The notes: generated by a model from the letters alone, not told the origin. 64,000 bases of DNA from Frigoribacterium sp. SL97 (GCF_026625765.1 NZ_CP113062.1:3472001-3536000); one strand, 5' to 3'; shown: positions 33,184-42,315, counted from the stretch's first letter. Numbers and translations: made by a program.

Positions 33184-34271
33184 GCGGACACGGTCTCCTT
33201 CTCGGTCGGCACGGAGGTCGGCGCCGGGCGGCGGCGCCTCGTGAACAGGGCGCGGACGCGCCGGGACTGCAGAAGCACGATCGCCACGATCACGATCGCC
33301 TTGAAGGCGGGCGTCGCCGAGGAGGAGACGCCGAGGAACACGACGGTCTTGTCGAGCGTCGCAATGAGGAGCGCCCCGACCGCGGCTCCGAGCAGGTGGA
33401 ACTTGCCGCCTGCCAGCGACGTCCCGCCGATGACGACCGCGAGGATGGCGTCGAGCTCGAGTTGGTAACCGGTGCGCGAGACGTCGACCGTCATGACGCT
33501 GGACGTGGCGAAGATCCCGGCCACGCCGGCGAGCAGGCCGCTCCCGATGTAGGCGGTGAACAGGAGGGCTCGGCGGTCCAGCCCCGCGAGGCGCGCGGCC
33601 TTCGGGTCCATTCCGATCGCTTCGATCATGAGTCCCAGGGCGCTGCGACGCACGAGGGCGGCGACGCCGAGCGTGATCAGCACGGCCAGCAGGAACACGA
33701 CGGGTAGTCCGACGAGGTAGCCGTTGGCGACCCAGCGGAAGGGCTCGTTGGCCGCGGCCGTGTTCTGGCCTCCCGTGATGACCTTGGCCAGGCCACGGCC
33801 GGCGAGCATGATCACGAGCGTGCTGATGAACGGCTGCAGCCCGACGACCGAGACGAGCATGCCGTTGACCGCGCCGAGGACCCCGGCGATGAGGAGCGCC
33901 AGGCCCATCGCAGCGAGCGCGACGCCGAGGGAGTCGGAGCCGGCCGCCTTCAGGAACTCCATCGAGACGGCACCGGCGACGACCATGATCGAGCCGACGC
34001 TCAGGTCGATGCCACCGGTGGCGACCACGAGGCACATGCCCACCGCGATCATGAGCACGGGGGCAGCGGCCCGGAGGATGTCGACGAGGTTGCCCACGAG
34101 GTTGCCCGTGTCCGGGTTGACGGACAGTGCGAGGTAACCGGGGTCCTTCGCGACGTTGATCGCCAGCAGCAGCACGATCGCGACCGTGCCCCAGACCCAG
34201 GGCCGGTGCAACAGGTCACCGAGCCCGTGGGCGCCCAGGCGTCTGGTCACGGTGGTCGTCGAGTCACTCAT
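33180..34271 (-). CDS. ytfT: Galactofuranose-type ABC permease YtfT
   Basis: A 363-residue CUT2 permease with the conserved VATGGIDLSVGSIMVV, GLQPFISTLVIMLAGRGLA and GTSLAGGKFHLLGA motifs. ATG 34271 follows GAGGAGG and overlaps the ATPase stop by four bases. Assignment to YtfT rests on operon order and pairing with a YjfF-like partner; closely related ribose/xylose permeases are an alternative. Confidence 0.85.
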   Translation of the reverse strand: MSDSTTTVTRRLGAHGLGDLLHRPWVWGTVAIVLLLAINVAKDPGYLALSVNPDTGNLVGNLVDILRAAAPVLMIAVGMCLVVATGGIDLSVGSIMVVAGAVSMEFLKAAGSDSLGVALAAMGLALLIAGVLGAVNGMLVSVVGLQPFISTLVIMLAGRGLAKVITGGQNTAAANEPFRWVANGYLVGLPVVFLLAVLITLGVAALVRRSALGLMIEAIGMDPKAARLAGLDRRALLFTAYIGSGLLAGVAGIFATSSVMTVDVSRTGYQLELDAILAVVIGGTSLAGGKFHLLGAAVGALLIATLDKTVVFLGVSSSATPAFKAIVIVAIVLLQSRRVRALFTRRRRPAPTSVPTEKETVSA

Positions 34272-35842
34272 CGGGTTGCCTCCTCGGGCGTGGTGCGGGG
34301 GATGGTCTCGAGGGGGATCTCGGAGACGCCCTCCTCGGCGATGGCGGCGACGATGGACTCGGCGGTGACGTCCGGACCCGCCGCGAGCTCGGCGATCTTG
34401 CGGTGGTCCTTCAGGACGACGATCCGATCGCTGAGCCGGACGACCTCCTCGAGCTCCGAGGAGATGAACACCACGGCGACTCCCGTGTCGGCGAGGGCGG
34501 CGACCTGTTCCTGGATCTCGGCCTTGGCACCGACGTCGATGCCGCGTGTGGGCTCGTCGAGGATCAGCAGCTCCGGCTCGGTCGCCAGCCACCGGCCGAG
34601 CAGAACCTTCTGCTGGTTGCCGCCGGAGAGGTTGCTGATGGGTCGATCGGGATCTGCGGGTCGCACGTTGAGCTCGGTGAGGTATTTCGTCACCATGCGG
34701 TCCTTCTCCTTGGCCGAGAGCGGGCGGGCCCAGCCCCGTTTCGCCTGCACGGCGAGCACGAGGTTCTCGCGCACGCTCAGGTCGCGGATGATCCCCTCGT
34801 CGCGACGGTTCTCGCTCGAGAAGGCGATGCGGTGCTTCAGGGCCTTCGCAGGGGACGAGATCGCCACGGGGACGCCGTCCATGGTCACGGATCCCGAGTC
34901 GGGGCGATCGACTCCGTAGAGGAGACGGGCGAGTTCCGTGCGGCCGGAGCCGAGGAGGCCGGCGAGGCCCACGACCTCGCCGCGACGCAGGTCGACGTCC
35001 GTCGCGTCGAGCGAGCCCTTGCGGCCGATTCCGGTTGCCCGGTAGACGGGCTCGCCCTCGGCCACCTGGCGGCTCGCCCGGTCCCGGTCGAGGGAGCGGA
35101 GGCTCTGCAGGTCCTTGCCGATCATCTCCGAGATGAGGCCGGCACGATCGATGTCTCGCGTGAGGTGCTCAGCCACGAACTTGCCGTTGCGCAGCACGGT
35201 GAGTCGGTCGCTGATCGCGAAGACCTGGTCGAGGAAGTGAGAGACGAAGAGGATGGCGACGCCTTCGTCACGAAGGCGTCGCATGACCCGGAAGAGACCT
35301 TCGACCTCGTCCGCGTCGAGGCTCGAGGTCGGCTCGTCGAGGATCAGCACCTTCGCCTCGACGACCGTGGCGCGGCTGATCGCGACGAGCTGCTGGAGGG
35401 CGAGGCTGAGCGACGAGAGGGGGGTGCGCGCGTCCAGGTGACCGAGTCCCACCCGCGCCAGGACCTCGGAGGCGGCGGCGTGCGTCCCCTTCCAGTCGAT
35501 GCCGAACCGGCCGCGCTTCTCGTGGCCGAGCATGACGTTCTCACCGATGGTGAGGTTGCTGCACAGGTTGACCTCTTGGTAGACCGTCGAGATCCCCGCA
35601 GCCTGCGCGTCCGCGGTGCCCGAGAGGCGACGTTCGACGCCGTCGACGACGACACGTCCGGAGTCGATGGCGTAGACGCCCGTGAGCGCCTTGATGAGCG
35701 TCGACTTACCGGCGCCGTTCTCGCCCATGAGCGTGTGGACCTCGCCGGGGTAGAGACGGAGGTCGACCCCGTCGAGGGCTTTGACCCCGGGAAAAGCGAT
35801 GGTGATGGCTTGCATCTCGACGATGGGGCCGGGTGCCTGCAT
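34268..35842 (-). CDS. ytfR: Galactofuranose-type ABC ATPase YtfR
   Basis: A 524-residue double-ATPase of the RbsA/YtfR type. The first nucleotide-binding domain has GENGAGKSTLIK and LILDEPTSSLD. The second has the usual degenerate Walker A GLLGSGRTEL, the signature LSGGNQQKV and LILDEPTRGID. ATG 35842 has AAGGAG in front. It powers the YtfT-YjfF channel for the YtfQ-bound sugar. Confidence 0.9.
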   Translation of the reverse strand: MQAPGPIVEMQAITIAFPGVKALDGVDLRLYPGEVHTLMGENGAGKSTLIKALTGVYAIDSGRVVVDGVERRLSGTADAQAAGISTVYQEVNLCSNLTIGENVMLGHEKRGRFGIDWKGTHAAASEVLARVGLGHLDARTPLSSLSLALQQLVAISRATVVEAKVLILDEPTSSLDADEVEGLFRVMRRLRDEGVAILFVSHFLDQVFAISDRLTVLRNGKFVAEHLTRDIDRAGLISEMIGKDLQSLRSLDRDRASRQVAEGEPVYRATGIGRKGSLDATDVDLRRGEVVGLAGLLGSGRTELARLLYGVDRPDSGSVTMDGVPVAISSPAKALKHRIAFSSENRRDEGIIRDLSVRENLVLAVQAKRGWARPLSAKEKDRMVTKYLTELNVRPADPDRPISNLSGGNQQKVLLGRWLATEPELLILDEPTRGIDVGAKAEIQEQVAALADTGVAVVFISSELEEVVRLSDRIVVLKDHRKIAELAAGPDVTAESIVAAIAEEGVSEIPLETIPRTTPEEATR

Positions 35843-35959
35843 GCGTGTAACTCCTTGTCTGCCGATGCCCACCCGCCCGCTGCCGTGGCAGCGGGTGGGT
35901 GGCGGGGGCGGCGAGGCGGACTCGTCCGCCTCGCCGCCGGGTGTGGCCGTGCGGGCTGG

Positions 35960-36943
35960 TCAGAACTTCCGGTCGGGCAGTGCCGTGGCGGCTGCCTCGG
36001 GCGAGTCGAACGTGGCCGACTCGACGACGATCGACGACTCGACGGTGTCGCCGTCGAGCAGCTTCTGCACTGCCTCGAGGGCCGTGTCGCCGAACAGCGG
36101 GTTGTACTCGGCGACGAAGCTGAGCTTGGACTCGGACAACGCCTCGAGGGCGCTCTTCGTGCCGTCGATGGTGGCGATCTTCACGTCCTTGCCGGGCGTG
36201 AGGCCCGCCTCCTCGACCGCCTGCACGGCGCCGAGTCCCATCTCGTCGTTCTGGGCGAAGACCATCTGGACGTCGTTGCCGTTCGACTTCAGCACCGTCT
36301 CGAAGACGCTCTTGGCCTCTTCGGTCGACCAGTTGGCCGTCTGCGCGCCGATCTTCGTGAATGCGCTGTCTGCGCCGATCACCTCGTCCCAACCTTCGTT
36401 GCGTTCGTTCACGACCGAGACGCCCGCCGGGCCCTCGAGGGTGAAGTACTTGCCACCCTCGGGAAGCGCGCCCTTGGCCCACTCGGCGACGGACTCGCTG
36501 ACGGCGATGTTGTCGGGCGCGATCCGGGTCGCGTAGAGCGAGGTGTCGTCCGGCTCGATGCCACGGTCGATGAGGACGACGGGGATCTCGGCTTCCTTCG
36601 CCCGCTCGAGCGAGTCCTCCCAGCCGGAGCCCTCGGTGGCCGAGAGAAGGATCACGTCGACACCCTCGTCCACGAACGACGTGAACGCGTCGATCTGCGA
36701 CTTCTGGTCGTTGTTGGTCGCCGGGGCGTACTTCAGATCGAACCCGGCGTCTTTCGTGAAGGTGTCCTGGATGTTCGTCTCGTTGGCCTGACGCCAGGCG
36801 CCCTCGGGGCCGACCGCGACGAAGCCGACCGTTGCCAGGTCGTCACCGCCGTCCGTCGAACCGGTGCCGGAACTGCAGGCCGCGAGACCGAGGGCAATGG
36901 CCCCTGCGGCGGCGATGGTGGCGATGCGCCTCTTCGTGGACAT
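35960..36943 (-). CDS. ytfQ: Sugar-binding lipoprotein YtfQ
   Basis: A 327-residue periplasmic-binding-protein-like lipoprotein (lipobox LAAC, Cys23). The body shows the YtfQ-type segments FVAVGPEGAWRQANETNIQ, SATEGSGWEDSLERAKEAEIPVVLIDRG and FAQNDEMGLGAVQAV. ATG 36943 has an AAGGAGGAG site. First gene of the importer operon, behind an operator-containing promoter. The predicted ligand is galactofuranose or a similar pentose/hexose furanose, by family and operon order. Confidence 0.88.
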   Translation of the reverse strand: MSTKRRIATIAAAGAIALGLAACSSGTGSTDGGDDLATVGFVAVGPEGAWRQANETNIQDTFTKDAGFDLKYAPATNNDQKSQIDAFTSFVDEGVDVILLSATEGSGWEDSLERAKEAEIPVVLIDRGIEPDDTSLYATRIAPDNIAVSESVAEWAKGALPEGGKYFTLEGPAGVSVVNERNEGWDEVIGADSAFTKIGAQTANWSTEEAKSVFETVLKSNGNDVQMVFAQNDEMGLGAVQAVEEAGLTPGKDVKIATIDGTKSALEALSESKLSFVAEYNPLFGDTALEAVQKLLDGDTVESSIVVESATFDSPEAAATALPDRKF

Positions 36944-37037
36944 GGATCTCCTCCTTGAGATGACCGGACGTCTTCGTCCGGTCGTGGCCATGGGGCCGGT
37001 CGTGCTGCGTGGGCTCGGGTGCTTCCGCGTGCTGGGA

Positions 37038-37067
37038 ATGTTACCGGTAACAGTTTCGCGAGTGCAA
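37038..37067 (-). promoter_or_regulatory. ytfQRT-yjfF promoter with LacI operator
   Basis: Minus-strand TTGCAC (37062-37067), an 18-base spacer and TAACAT (37038-37043). A perfect palindrome GTTACCGGTAAC (37040-37051) overlaps the -10, the classic site for repression by the LacI-family protein at 38910-39947. Confidence 0.7.
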
Positions 37068-37114
37068 GAGTGATCGAGAACATCCGCCCGTCGGGAAGGG
37101 ATCGACTGCGAGCC

Positions 37115-38803
37115 TCAGCGGCGTGACGGCGCTGCAGGCGGCAGGAGGGGCCCGCCCTGCCACACCGGCGGGAAGTCGTCGCCCTCGTCGCTCTCGTCGT
37201 CCGGTGCGGCGATGAGCTCGACGAGGGTGTCGACCGTGACGCCCGGCCCGTTGCTGAGCTCGCCGATCTTCTCCCGGTCCTTGAGGACGACGATCCGGTC
37301 GCTCACCCGCACGAGCTCGTCGAACGCGCTCGAGATGAACACGACGGCGACACCCTCGAGCGCGAGCTGCGCGATGTGCGCCTGGATGTCGACCTTGGCG
37401 CCGATGTCGACGCCGCGCGTCGGCTCGTCGAGGATCAGCACGCGGGGCCGGATCGCCAGCCAGCGAGCGAGGAGCACCTTCTGCTGGTTGCCGCCCGAGA
37501 GCTCGCCGGCGGGTGTCGCCGGATCGACCGGCGTGATGTCGAAGTGCTCGATGTGCCGCTCGACGAGGTCCTCGCGCTCGGCCTTGGAGAGCGGGTGCGC
37601 CCACCCACGCAGAGCCTGCAACGCGAGGACGATGTTCTCCCGCACGCTGAGGTCGTTGATGAGGCCCTCCGCCCCTCGATCCTCGGCAGACAACGCCACC
37701 CGCTTCCGCAGTGCGTCCGCAGGGCGGTCGATCACGACGGTCCGACCACCGAGCGTGACCACGCCGCCGTCAGCTCGGTCGGCGCCGGCCAGCAGGCGCG
37801 CGAGCTCGGTTCGGCCGGAGCCGCGAAGCCCCGCGATGCCCACGACCTCGCCCGCATGCAGCTCGAAGTCGACCGGCCTCAGCATCCCGCGGCGTCCCAC
37901 CCCGGCGGCGCGGTACAGCGGCGGGCCGACCGGGTCCACACGATGCGCCCGACGCTCGGAACCGATGCGCTGAAGCTGGGCGATGTCCTTGCCGATCATC
38001 CGTGCGACCACATCGGCCCGGCCGATCTGGTGCGACAGGTAGTCGCCCTCCTTCACGCCCCCGCGGAGGATGGTCATGCGGTCGCTCAGCGCCAGCACCT
38101 GTTCGAGGAAGTGCGAGACGAAGAGGATGGCCACACCCTGGTCGCGGAGGCGGCGGATCACCTCGAAGAGCTGCGCGACGTCGACGGCATCGAGGCTCGA
38201 CGTGGGCTCGTCCAGCACGAGCACCCGTGGTCGGTCGACCATGGCGCGGGCGATGGAGACGAGCTGGCGGCTGGCGGGAGTGAGGTCCGCCAGCAGGGCT
38301 CGCGGGTCCAGCTCGGCCAGTCCGAGCTCGGCCAGCATCGTGGCGGCGCGTTCATGCGTCGCACGCCAGGAGATGCCGACGCGACCGTGCACCTCGTGGC
38401 CCAGCATCACGTTCTCACCGACGCTCAGGTTCTCGACCAGGTGCGATTCCTGGAACGCGGCCTGGATGCCGAGGGCCCGCGCGTCAGCCGGACCGCCGAG
38501 ACGGACGGGCTCGCCGTCCACGAGGACCTCCCCTGCTTCGATCGGGTACACGCCGAGCAGCGCCTTGATGAGCGTGGACTTCCCCGCTCCGTTCTCGCCG
38601 AGGAGAGCGTGCACCTCGCCCGAGTGGAGGTCGAGGTCGACCCTGTCGAGCGCGACGCCGTTCGAGAACGCGACGGTGATCCCCCGCATCTGCACCGTGG
38701 GGTGGGCAGGTCCGTCCCGCCGCTCGTCGTGACCGGACCAGGTCGGGCCAGCGGCCTGAGGGCCGATCGGGCGCATCGTCGTCGATGCCCGTACGTGACG
38801 CAC
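37115..38803 (-). CDS. Second YtfR-like double ABC ATPase
   Basis: A 562-residue ATPase of the RbsA/YtfR class with both nucleotide-binding domains (GENGAGKSTLIK, LVLDEPTSSLD; GLRGSGRTEL, LSGGNQQKV, LILDEPTRGVD). It carries an extra Pro/Asp-rich C-terminal tail. GTG 38803 is chosen because AGGAG lies six bases upstream; ATG 38776 has none. It is a paralog of the YtfR gene 1.3 kb downstream and has no permease of its own. It may form an alternative complex with YtfT/YjfF, or be a leftover of a lost importer. Confidence 0.85.
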   Translation of the reverse strand: MRHVRASTTMRPIGPQAAGPTWSGHDERRDGPAHPTVQMRGITVAFSNGVALDRVDLDLHSGEVHALLGENGAGKSTLIKALLGVYPIEAGEVLVDGEPVRLGGPADARALGIQAAFQESHLVENLSVGENVMLGHEVHGRVGISWRATHERAATMLAELGLAELDPRALLADLTPASRQLVSIARAMVDRPRVLVLDEPTSSLDAVDVAQLFEVIRRLRDQGVAILFVSHFLEQVLALSDRMTILRGGVKEGDYLSHQIGRADVVARMIGKDIAQLQRIGSERRAHRVDPVGPPLYRAAGVGRRGMLRPVDFELHAGEVVGIAGLRGSGRTELARLLAGADRADGGVVTLGGRTVVIDRPADALRKRVALSAEDRGAEGLINDLSVRENIVLALQALRGWAHPLSKAEREDLVERHIEHFDITPVDPATPAGELSGGNQQKVLLARWLAIRPRVLILDEPTRGVDIGAKVDIQAHIAQLALEGVAVVFISSAFDELVRVSDRIVVLKDREKIGELSNGPGVTVDTLVELIAAPDDESDEGDDFPPVWQGGPLLPPAAPSRR

Positions 38804-38909
38804 GTGGTGCTCCTCGGGTCGGAGGCCTTGACGGCCTCGCGCCGGGCGGTGCCCGACGTGCACGACTGTAGCTGTCGTGATGCACGCGGGCGAACGACGA
38901 CGAGCTGGA

Positions 38910-39947
38910 TTACCTCAGATGGCCATCTCGGTCGAGAGGGCGCGCAGCCGCGCTGGAGTCACGCACCACGAGCTCGGCGGGAATCCGGCTGTTCTGCGGG
39001 ATCTCGCGGCCCTCGATCGCGGCGATCAGGACGTCCACCACGAGCGACCCGAGCGCCGGGAAGTCCTGCCGCACGGTCGTGAGCGGCGGGAGGAAGTGGC
39101 GCGAGACGGGCAGGTCGTCGAAGCCGACGACGCTCAGGTCCTCCGGCACGCGGATGCCGCGGTCGTGGAGGCCGTGGATCACCCCGAGCGCCATCTCGTC
39201 ATTGGCGACGAACACGGCGGTGTATTCCGGAACTCCGGTCAGTCCGCGTGCGTAGTCGTAGCCGAAGTCGCTCGACCAGTCACCGATGACGATGGGCCGC
39301 TCGTGCATGCCCCATGCCCGGGTGCGCGCATGGAAGGCACGCTCGCGAGCGCGGGCGTCGAACCAGTCGAGGGGCCCTGAGAGATGGAGGACGTCGCGGT
39401 GACCCAGCGACGCGAGGTGATCCACGGCCAGCTTCGTGCCGGCAGCCTGGTCGACGGAGACCGTGAGGAAGGCCGGGTCCTTCTCGGCCTTGACGACCAG
39501 GGTCGGCAGCCCCGTCGTGATGGTCCGGAGCACGGCCACGGACGACGAGCGCGGAGCGACCACGCAGAGTGCGTCGATGCCCTGGCCTGTGAGGTGGCGC
39601 ACGGCCTCCTCGGGAGTCGCCGAGTCGTCGCGGAGCGCGAACGACGCCACGGAGTACCCGCCGTCGCGCGCCGATCGCTCGATGGCCCGCAAGATGCTCG
39701 ACGGACCGAACTCGACGGCGCTCTCGATCACCACGCCGATCCGAAGGGCCCGCTGGGTGACGAGCTCGCGCGCAGCACTGTTGGGCCGGAAGTCGAGCTC
39801 GGCGACGACCTCGAGCACGCGTTGGCGCGTGGACTCCTTGACCTGCGGGTGACCATTGAGCACGCGTGACACGGTCATGTGCGACACACCAGCACGCTCG
39901 GCAACCTCGCGAAGACCGAGACGTTCACCGCCGCCTCTGACGCTCAC
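38910..39947 (-). CDS. LacI-family regulator of the importer
   Basis: A 345-residue LacI/GalR repressor. The HTH is LREVAERAGVSHMTVSRVLNGHPQVKE, and the C-terminal effector domain has VVGFDDLPVSRHFLPPLTTVRQ. The start is uncertain; GTG 39947 has GGAG five bases upstream, while GTG 39965 and TTG 39974 are alternatives. It most likely binds GTTACCGGTAAC at the ytfQ promoter. A TACAAT -10 box lies on the minus strand at 40028-40033. Confidence 0.85.
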   Translation of the reverse strand: MSVRGGGERLGLREVAERAGVSHMTVSRVLNGHPQVKESTRQRVLEVVAELDFRPNSAARELVTQRALRIGVVIESAVEFGPSSILRAIERSARDGGYSVASFALRDDSATPEEAVRHLTGQGIDALCVVAPRSSSVAVLRTITTGLPTLVVKAEKDPAFLTVSVDQAAGTKLAVDHLASLGHRDVLHLSGPLDWFDARARERAFHARTRAWGMHERPIVIGDWSSDFGYDYARGLTGVPEYTAVFVANDEMALGVIHGLHDRGIRVPEDLSVVGFDDLPVSRHFLPPLTTVRQDFPALGSLVVDVLIAAIEGREIPQNSRIPAELVVRDSSAAARPLDRDGHLR

Positions 39948-40027
39948 CCGGGCTCCATCCTGCACGCTCCGCAACGCAGCTTGGCGTCATCTGCGCCGGC
40001 GTGGACGTGGCTCCATGGCGCTGGCTC

Positions 40028-40033
40028 ATTGTA
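40028..40033 (-). promoter_or_regulatory. -10 element (TACAAT) for the lacI gene
   Basis: A near-consensus -10 on the minus strand, about 80 bases before the regulator start. No clear -35 is seen. Confidence 0.4.
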
Positions 40034-40163
40034 CGGGGGCCTTGCTCACGTGGCGGTCGGCTTCCGTGACGAACACGACGGGTACCGCCGTCACGGGGCG
40101 TAGCGGACGGACATGATGGGACACGAGACACCGACCGAAGGTGAACGGTGTCAAGGTCGCCGC

Positions 40164-40790
40164 ATGGCGCTCATCTGTCTGGTCCTCTCCGGGGCCGCTC
40201 TCTTGGTCAACGGCCTCACCCTGCTCGGGCGCGTGCCCGGCCGGGACAGCGGCGTGTTCAACGTCCTGGTCGGCGGTCTGCAGCTCGTCCTCTGCGTGGC
40301 CGTGGCCGTGTCAGCCGACGGTTCCCTGCCCATCCTCTTCGGGATCTCGGGCACCTTCTTGTTCGGCATCACGTACCTCTACGTCGGCGTGGACTCCCTC
40401 CTCGGCCTCGGCGCCGTGGGCCTGGGCTGGTTCTGCGGCCTGGTCGCCGCTCTCGCCGTCGCCTTCGCGATCGTCCACGTCGCGGACGACCCTTTCCTCG
40501 CCGTGCTCTGGACGGGATGGGCGGCGCTCTGGGCGCTGTTCTTCGTCCTGCTCGCCCTCGGCCGATCGGCCATCAGCACCTACACCGGGTGGGCCCTCGT
40601 CCTCGCGAGCCAGGTGACCACCACGGTCCCCGCGCTCCTCGGCCTCACCGGGCACTGGCCGACCGGCTCGGTCGCCACGACGGCTGCACTCCTGGCGCTC
40701 GTCGGGGTGTTCGGCGGCGCCGTCCTTCTCACCCGCCGAGCCGCCACACGTCCCCAGCCGGAACACACGCCTGCCCCCGCCGCTGCCTGA
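40164..40790 (+). CDS. AmiS/UreI-family urea or amide channel
   Basis: A 208-residue membrane protein with about six hydrophobic helices. It has the family fingerprints NGLTLLGRVPGRDSGVFNVLVGGLQ and FLFGITYLYVGVDSLLGLGAVGLGW. UreI members are proton-gated urea channels and AmiS members transport short amides. ATG 40164 is chosen over upstream ATGs at 40113/40116 because family members begin here and AAGG precedes it. There is no urease or amidase next to it. The neighbour is a flavoprotein with which it may be co-transcribed (24 bases apart). Confidence 0.85.
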   Translation: MALICLVLSGAALLVNGLTLLGRVPGRDSGVFNVLVGGLQLVLCVAVAVSADGSLPILFGISGTFLFGITYLYVGVDSLLGLGAVGLGWFCGLVAALAVAFAIVHVADDPFLAVLWTGWAALWALFFVLLALGRSAISTYTGWALVLASQVTTTVPALLGLTGHWPTGSVATTAALLALVGVFGGAVLLTRRAATRPQPEHTPAPAAA

Positions 40791-40814
40791 CCCACCAGAA
40801 CGGAACCGAGACCC

Positions 40815-42053
40815 ATGACCACGACGACCACCACGTCCACCACGTCCGTCACCACGGCGTCACCCACCGACGACGCCCTGTCCGCGCGTTTCCGCCCGCT
40901 CTTCGACCGCATCGCCGCCGGTGCCGCGGAACGCGACCGTGAGCACCGCCTCCCCGTGGCCGAGATCCGCGAGCTCGCCGACGCGGGCTTCGGAGCCCTC
41001 CGTGTCCCCGTCGAGTTCGGGGGCTCCGGCGCCACCCTCCCGCAGCTGTTCGAGCTGCTCACCGAGCTCGCGGCGGCGGACAGCAACATCCCCCAGGCCT
41101 TGCGCGGCCACTTCGCTCTCGTCGAGGACCGCCTCGTCGCCCGGTCCGGACCGCGCGACGTCTGGCTCGAACGGTTCGGCCGCGGCGAGATCGCCGGGAA
41201 CTCCTGGACCGAAGTGGGCACGGTGCAGGTCGGCGACGTCGCGACGAAGGTCAGCCCGGACCCGGACGGCGGGTTCCGCGTCACCGGGCAGAAGTACTAC
41301 TCCACCGGGAGCATCTTCGCCGACTGGATCGACACGTACGCCGAACGCACGGACACCGGCGACCGGGTCATCGCGATCGTCGACGCCCGCCAGGAAGGCG
41401 TCACCCACACCGACGACTGGGACGGGTTCGGGCAGCGGACGACGGGGTCGGGCACGAGCACCTTCCGAGATGCTCGTGTCGGTGCCGACGACGTCGTGCT
41501 CTTCGACGAGCGATTCAAGTACCAGACGGCCTTCTACCAGGCCGTGCTGCTGAGCGTCCTCGCGGGCTCCGTCGTGGCGGCCGAGCGCGAGATCGCGGTC
41601 GAGGTGCGGAACCGCACCCGCGTGTTCTCCCACGGCAACGCCGACACCTTCGCCGCCGACCCGCAGATCCTGCAGGTCGTCGGCGAGGTCTCAGCCGCCG
41701 GCTTCGCCGCCCGAGCGATCGTCGACCGCGCCGCGCAGGCCCTCCAGGGCGCCTACGAGGGCGCCTTCCTGGACGAGACCGAGGACGAACAGCGGAACGA
41801 CCGCGCCGAACTCGCCACCGCGCAGGCCCAGGTCGCACTGACATCGCTCGCGACCCAAGCGACCTCGCACCTGTTCGACGCGCTGGCGGCATCGGGCGTG
41901 AGCACCACGAAGAACCTGGACCGGCACTGGCGAAACGCCCGGACCGCCGGCAGCCACAACCCGTGGGTGTTCAAAGCACGCATCGTCGGCGACCACGCCG
42001 TCAACGACGTCCAGCCGCCACGGGTCTGGGCCATCGGCGCGACCCGCCGCTGA
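40815..42053 (+). CDS. Acyl-CoA-dehydrogenase-like flavoprotein (SfnB/DszC-like)
   Basis: A 412-residue member of the acyl-CoA dehydrogenase fold: N-terminal helical domain, central beta domain (GNSWTEVGTVQ, VTGQKYYSTGS), C-terminal four-helix bundle. A catalytic Glu of true dehydrogenases is not obvious. The sequence pattern (FADWIDTYAE, the HWRNARTAGSHNPW end) is that of group D flavin monooxygenase relatives such as DszC and SfnB, used in organosulfur or nitrogen-compound oxidation. The adjacent amide/urea channel suggests a nitrogen- or sulfur-scavenging pair. The exact substrate is unknown. Confidence 0.8.
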   Translation: MTTTTTTSTTSVTTASPTDDALSARFRPLFDRIAAGAAERDREHRLPVAEIRELADAGFGALRVPVEFGGSGATLPQLFELLTELAAADSNIPQALRGHFALVEDRLVARSGPRDVWLERFGRGEIAGNSWTEVGTVQVGDVATKVSPDPDGGFRVTGQKYYSTGSIFADWIDTYAERTDTGDRVIAIVDARQEGVTHTDDWDGFGQRTTGSGTSTFRDARVGADDVVLFDERFKYQTAFYQAVLLSVLAGSVVAAEREIAVEVRNRTRVFSHGNADTFAADPQILQVVGEVSAAGFAARAIVDRAAQALQGAYEGAFLDETEDEQRNDRAELATAQAQVALTSLATQATSHLFDALAASGVSTTKNLDRHWRNARTAGSHNPWVFKARIVGDHAVNDVQPPRVWAIGATRR

Positions 42054-42081
42054 TCTCAGCAGACGGGCACCGAGGACGAGG

Positions 42082-42109
42082 AAAGCCCTGCCGCATAAGG
42101 CAGGGCTTT
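42082..42109. terminator. Terminator 1 of a tandem pair
   Basis: AAAGCCCTGCC and its complement with a short loop; the stem ends in T-rich flanks on both strands. Serves the flavoprotein gene and the convergent tRNA. Confidence 0.8.
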
Positions 42110-42169
42110 TCGAGTTCGCGTCGAAGGCGCACGCCGCCGGTGGCGGCCAGACAAGCACCGAAGACGAGG

Positions 42170-42199
42170 AAAGCCCCTGCCGTGTTGGGCAGGGGCTTT
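42170..42199. terminator. Terminator 2 of a tandem pair
   Basis: AAAGCCCCTGCC with its complement lies directly behind the tRNA. It sits in a second copy of the surrounding GACGAGGAAAGCCC block, about 88 bases from the first, so the terminator was duplicated. Confidence 0.8.
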
Positions 42200-42207
42200 C
42201 GAGTCTG

Positions 42208-42280
42208 TGCGCCTGGAGGGACTCGAACCCCCAACCTTCTGATCCGTAGTCAGATGCTCTATCCGTTGAGCTACAGGCGC
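42208..42280 (-). tRNA. tRNA-Arg (anticodon ACG)
   Basis: A 73-nt cloverleaf read on the minus strand. The acceptor stem GCGCCTG pairs with CAGGCGC, with D-arm TAGCTCAACGG, anticodon stem-loop TCTGA-CTACGGA-TCAGA, T-arm GGGGGTTCGAGTCCC and discriminator A. The 3' CCA is not encoded. Decodes CGU (and CGC/CGA if A34 is deaminated to inosine). Confidence 0.97.
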
Positions 42281-42315
42281 GTTTCGCTGGCCGATTGGCC
42301 AGAGGAAACACTACA

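Noticed and set aside
32122..36958. Long plus-strand open frames opposite the ytfQRT-yjfF genes
   Set aside because: Same GC artefact; no domain, and the minus-strand proteins are unmistakable.
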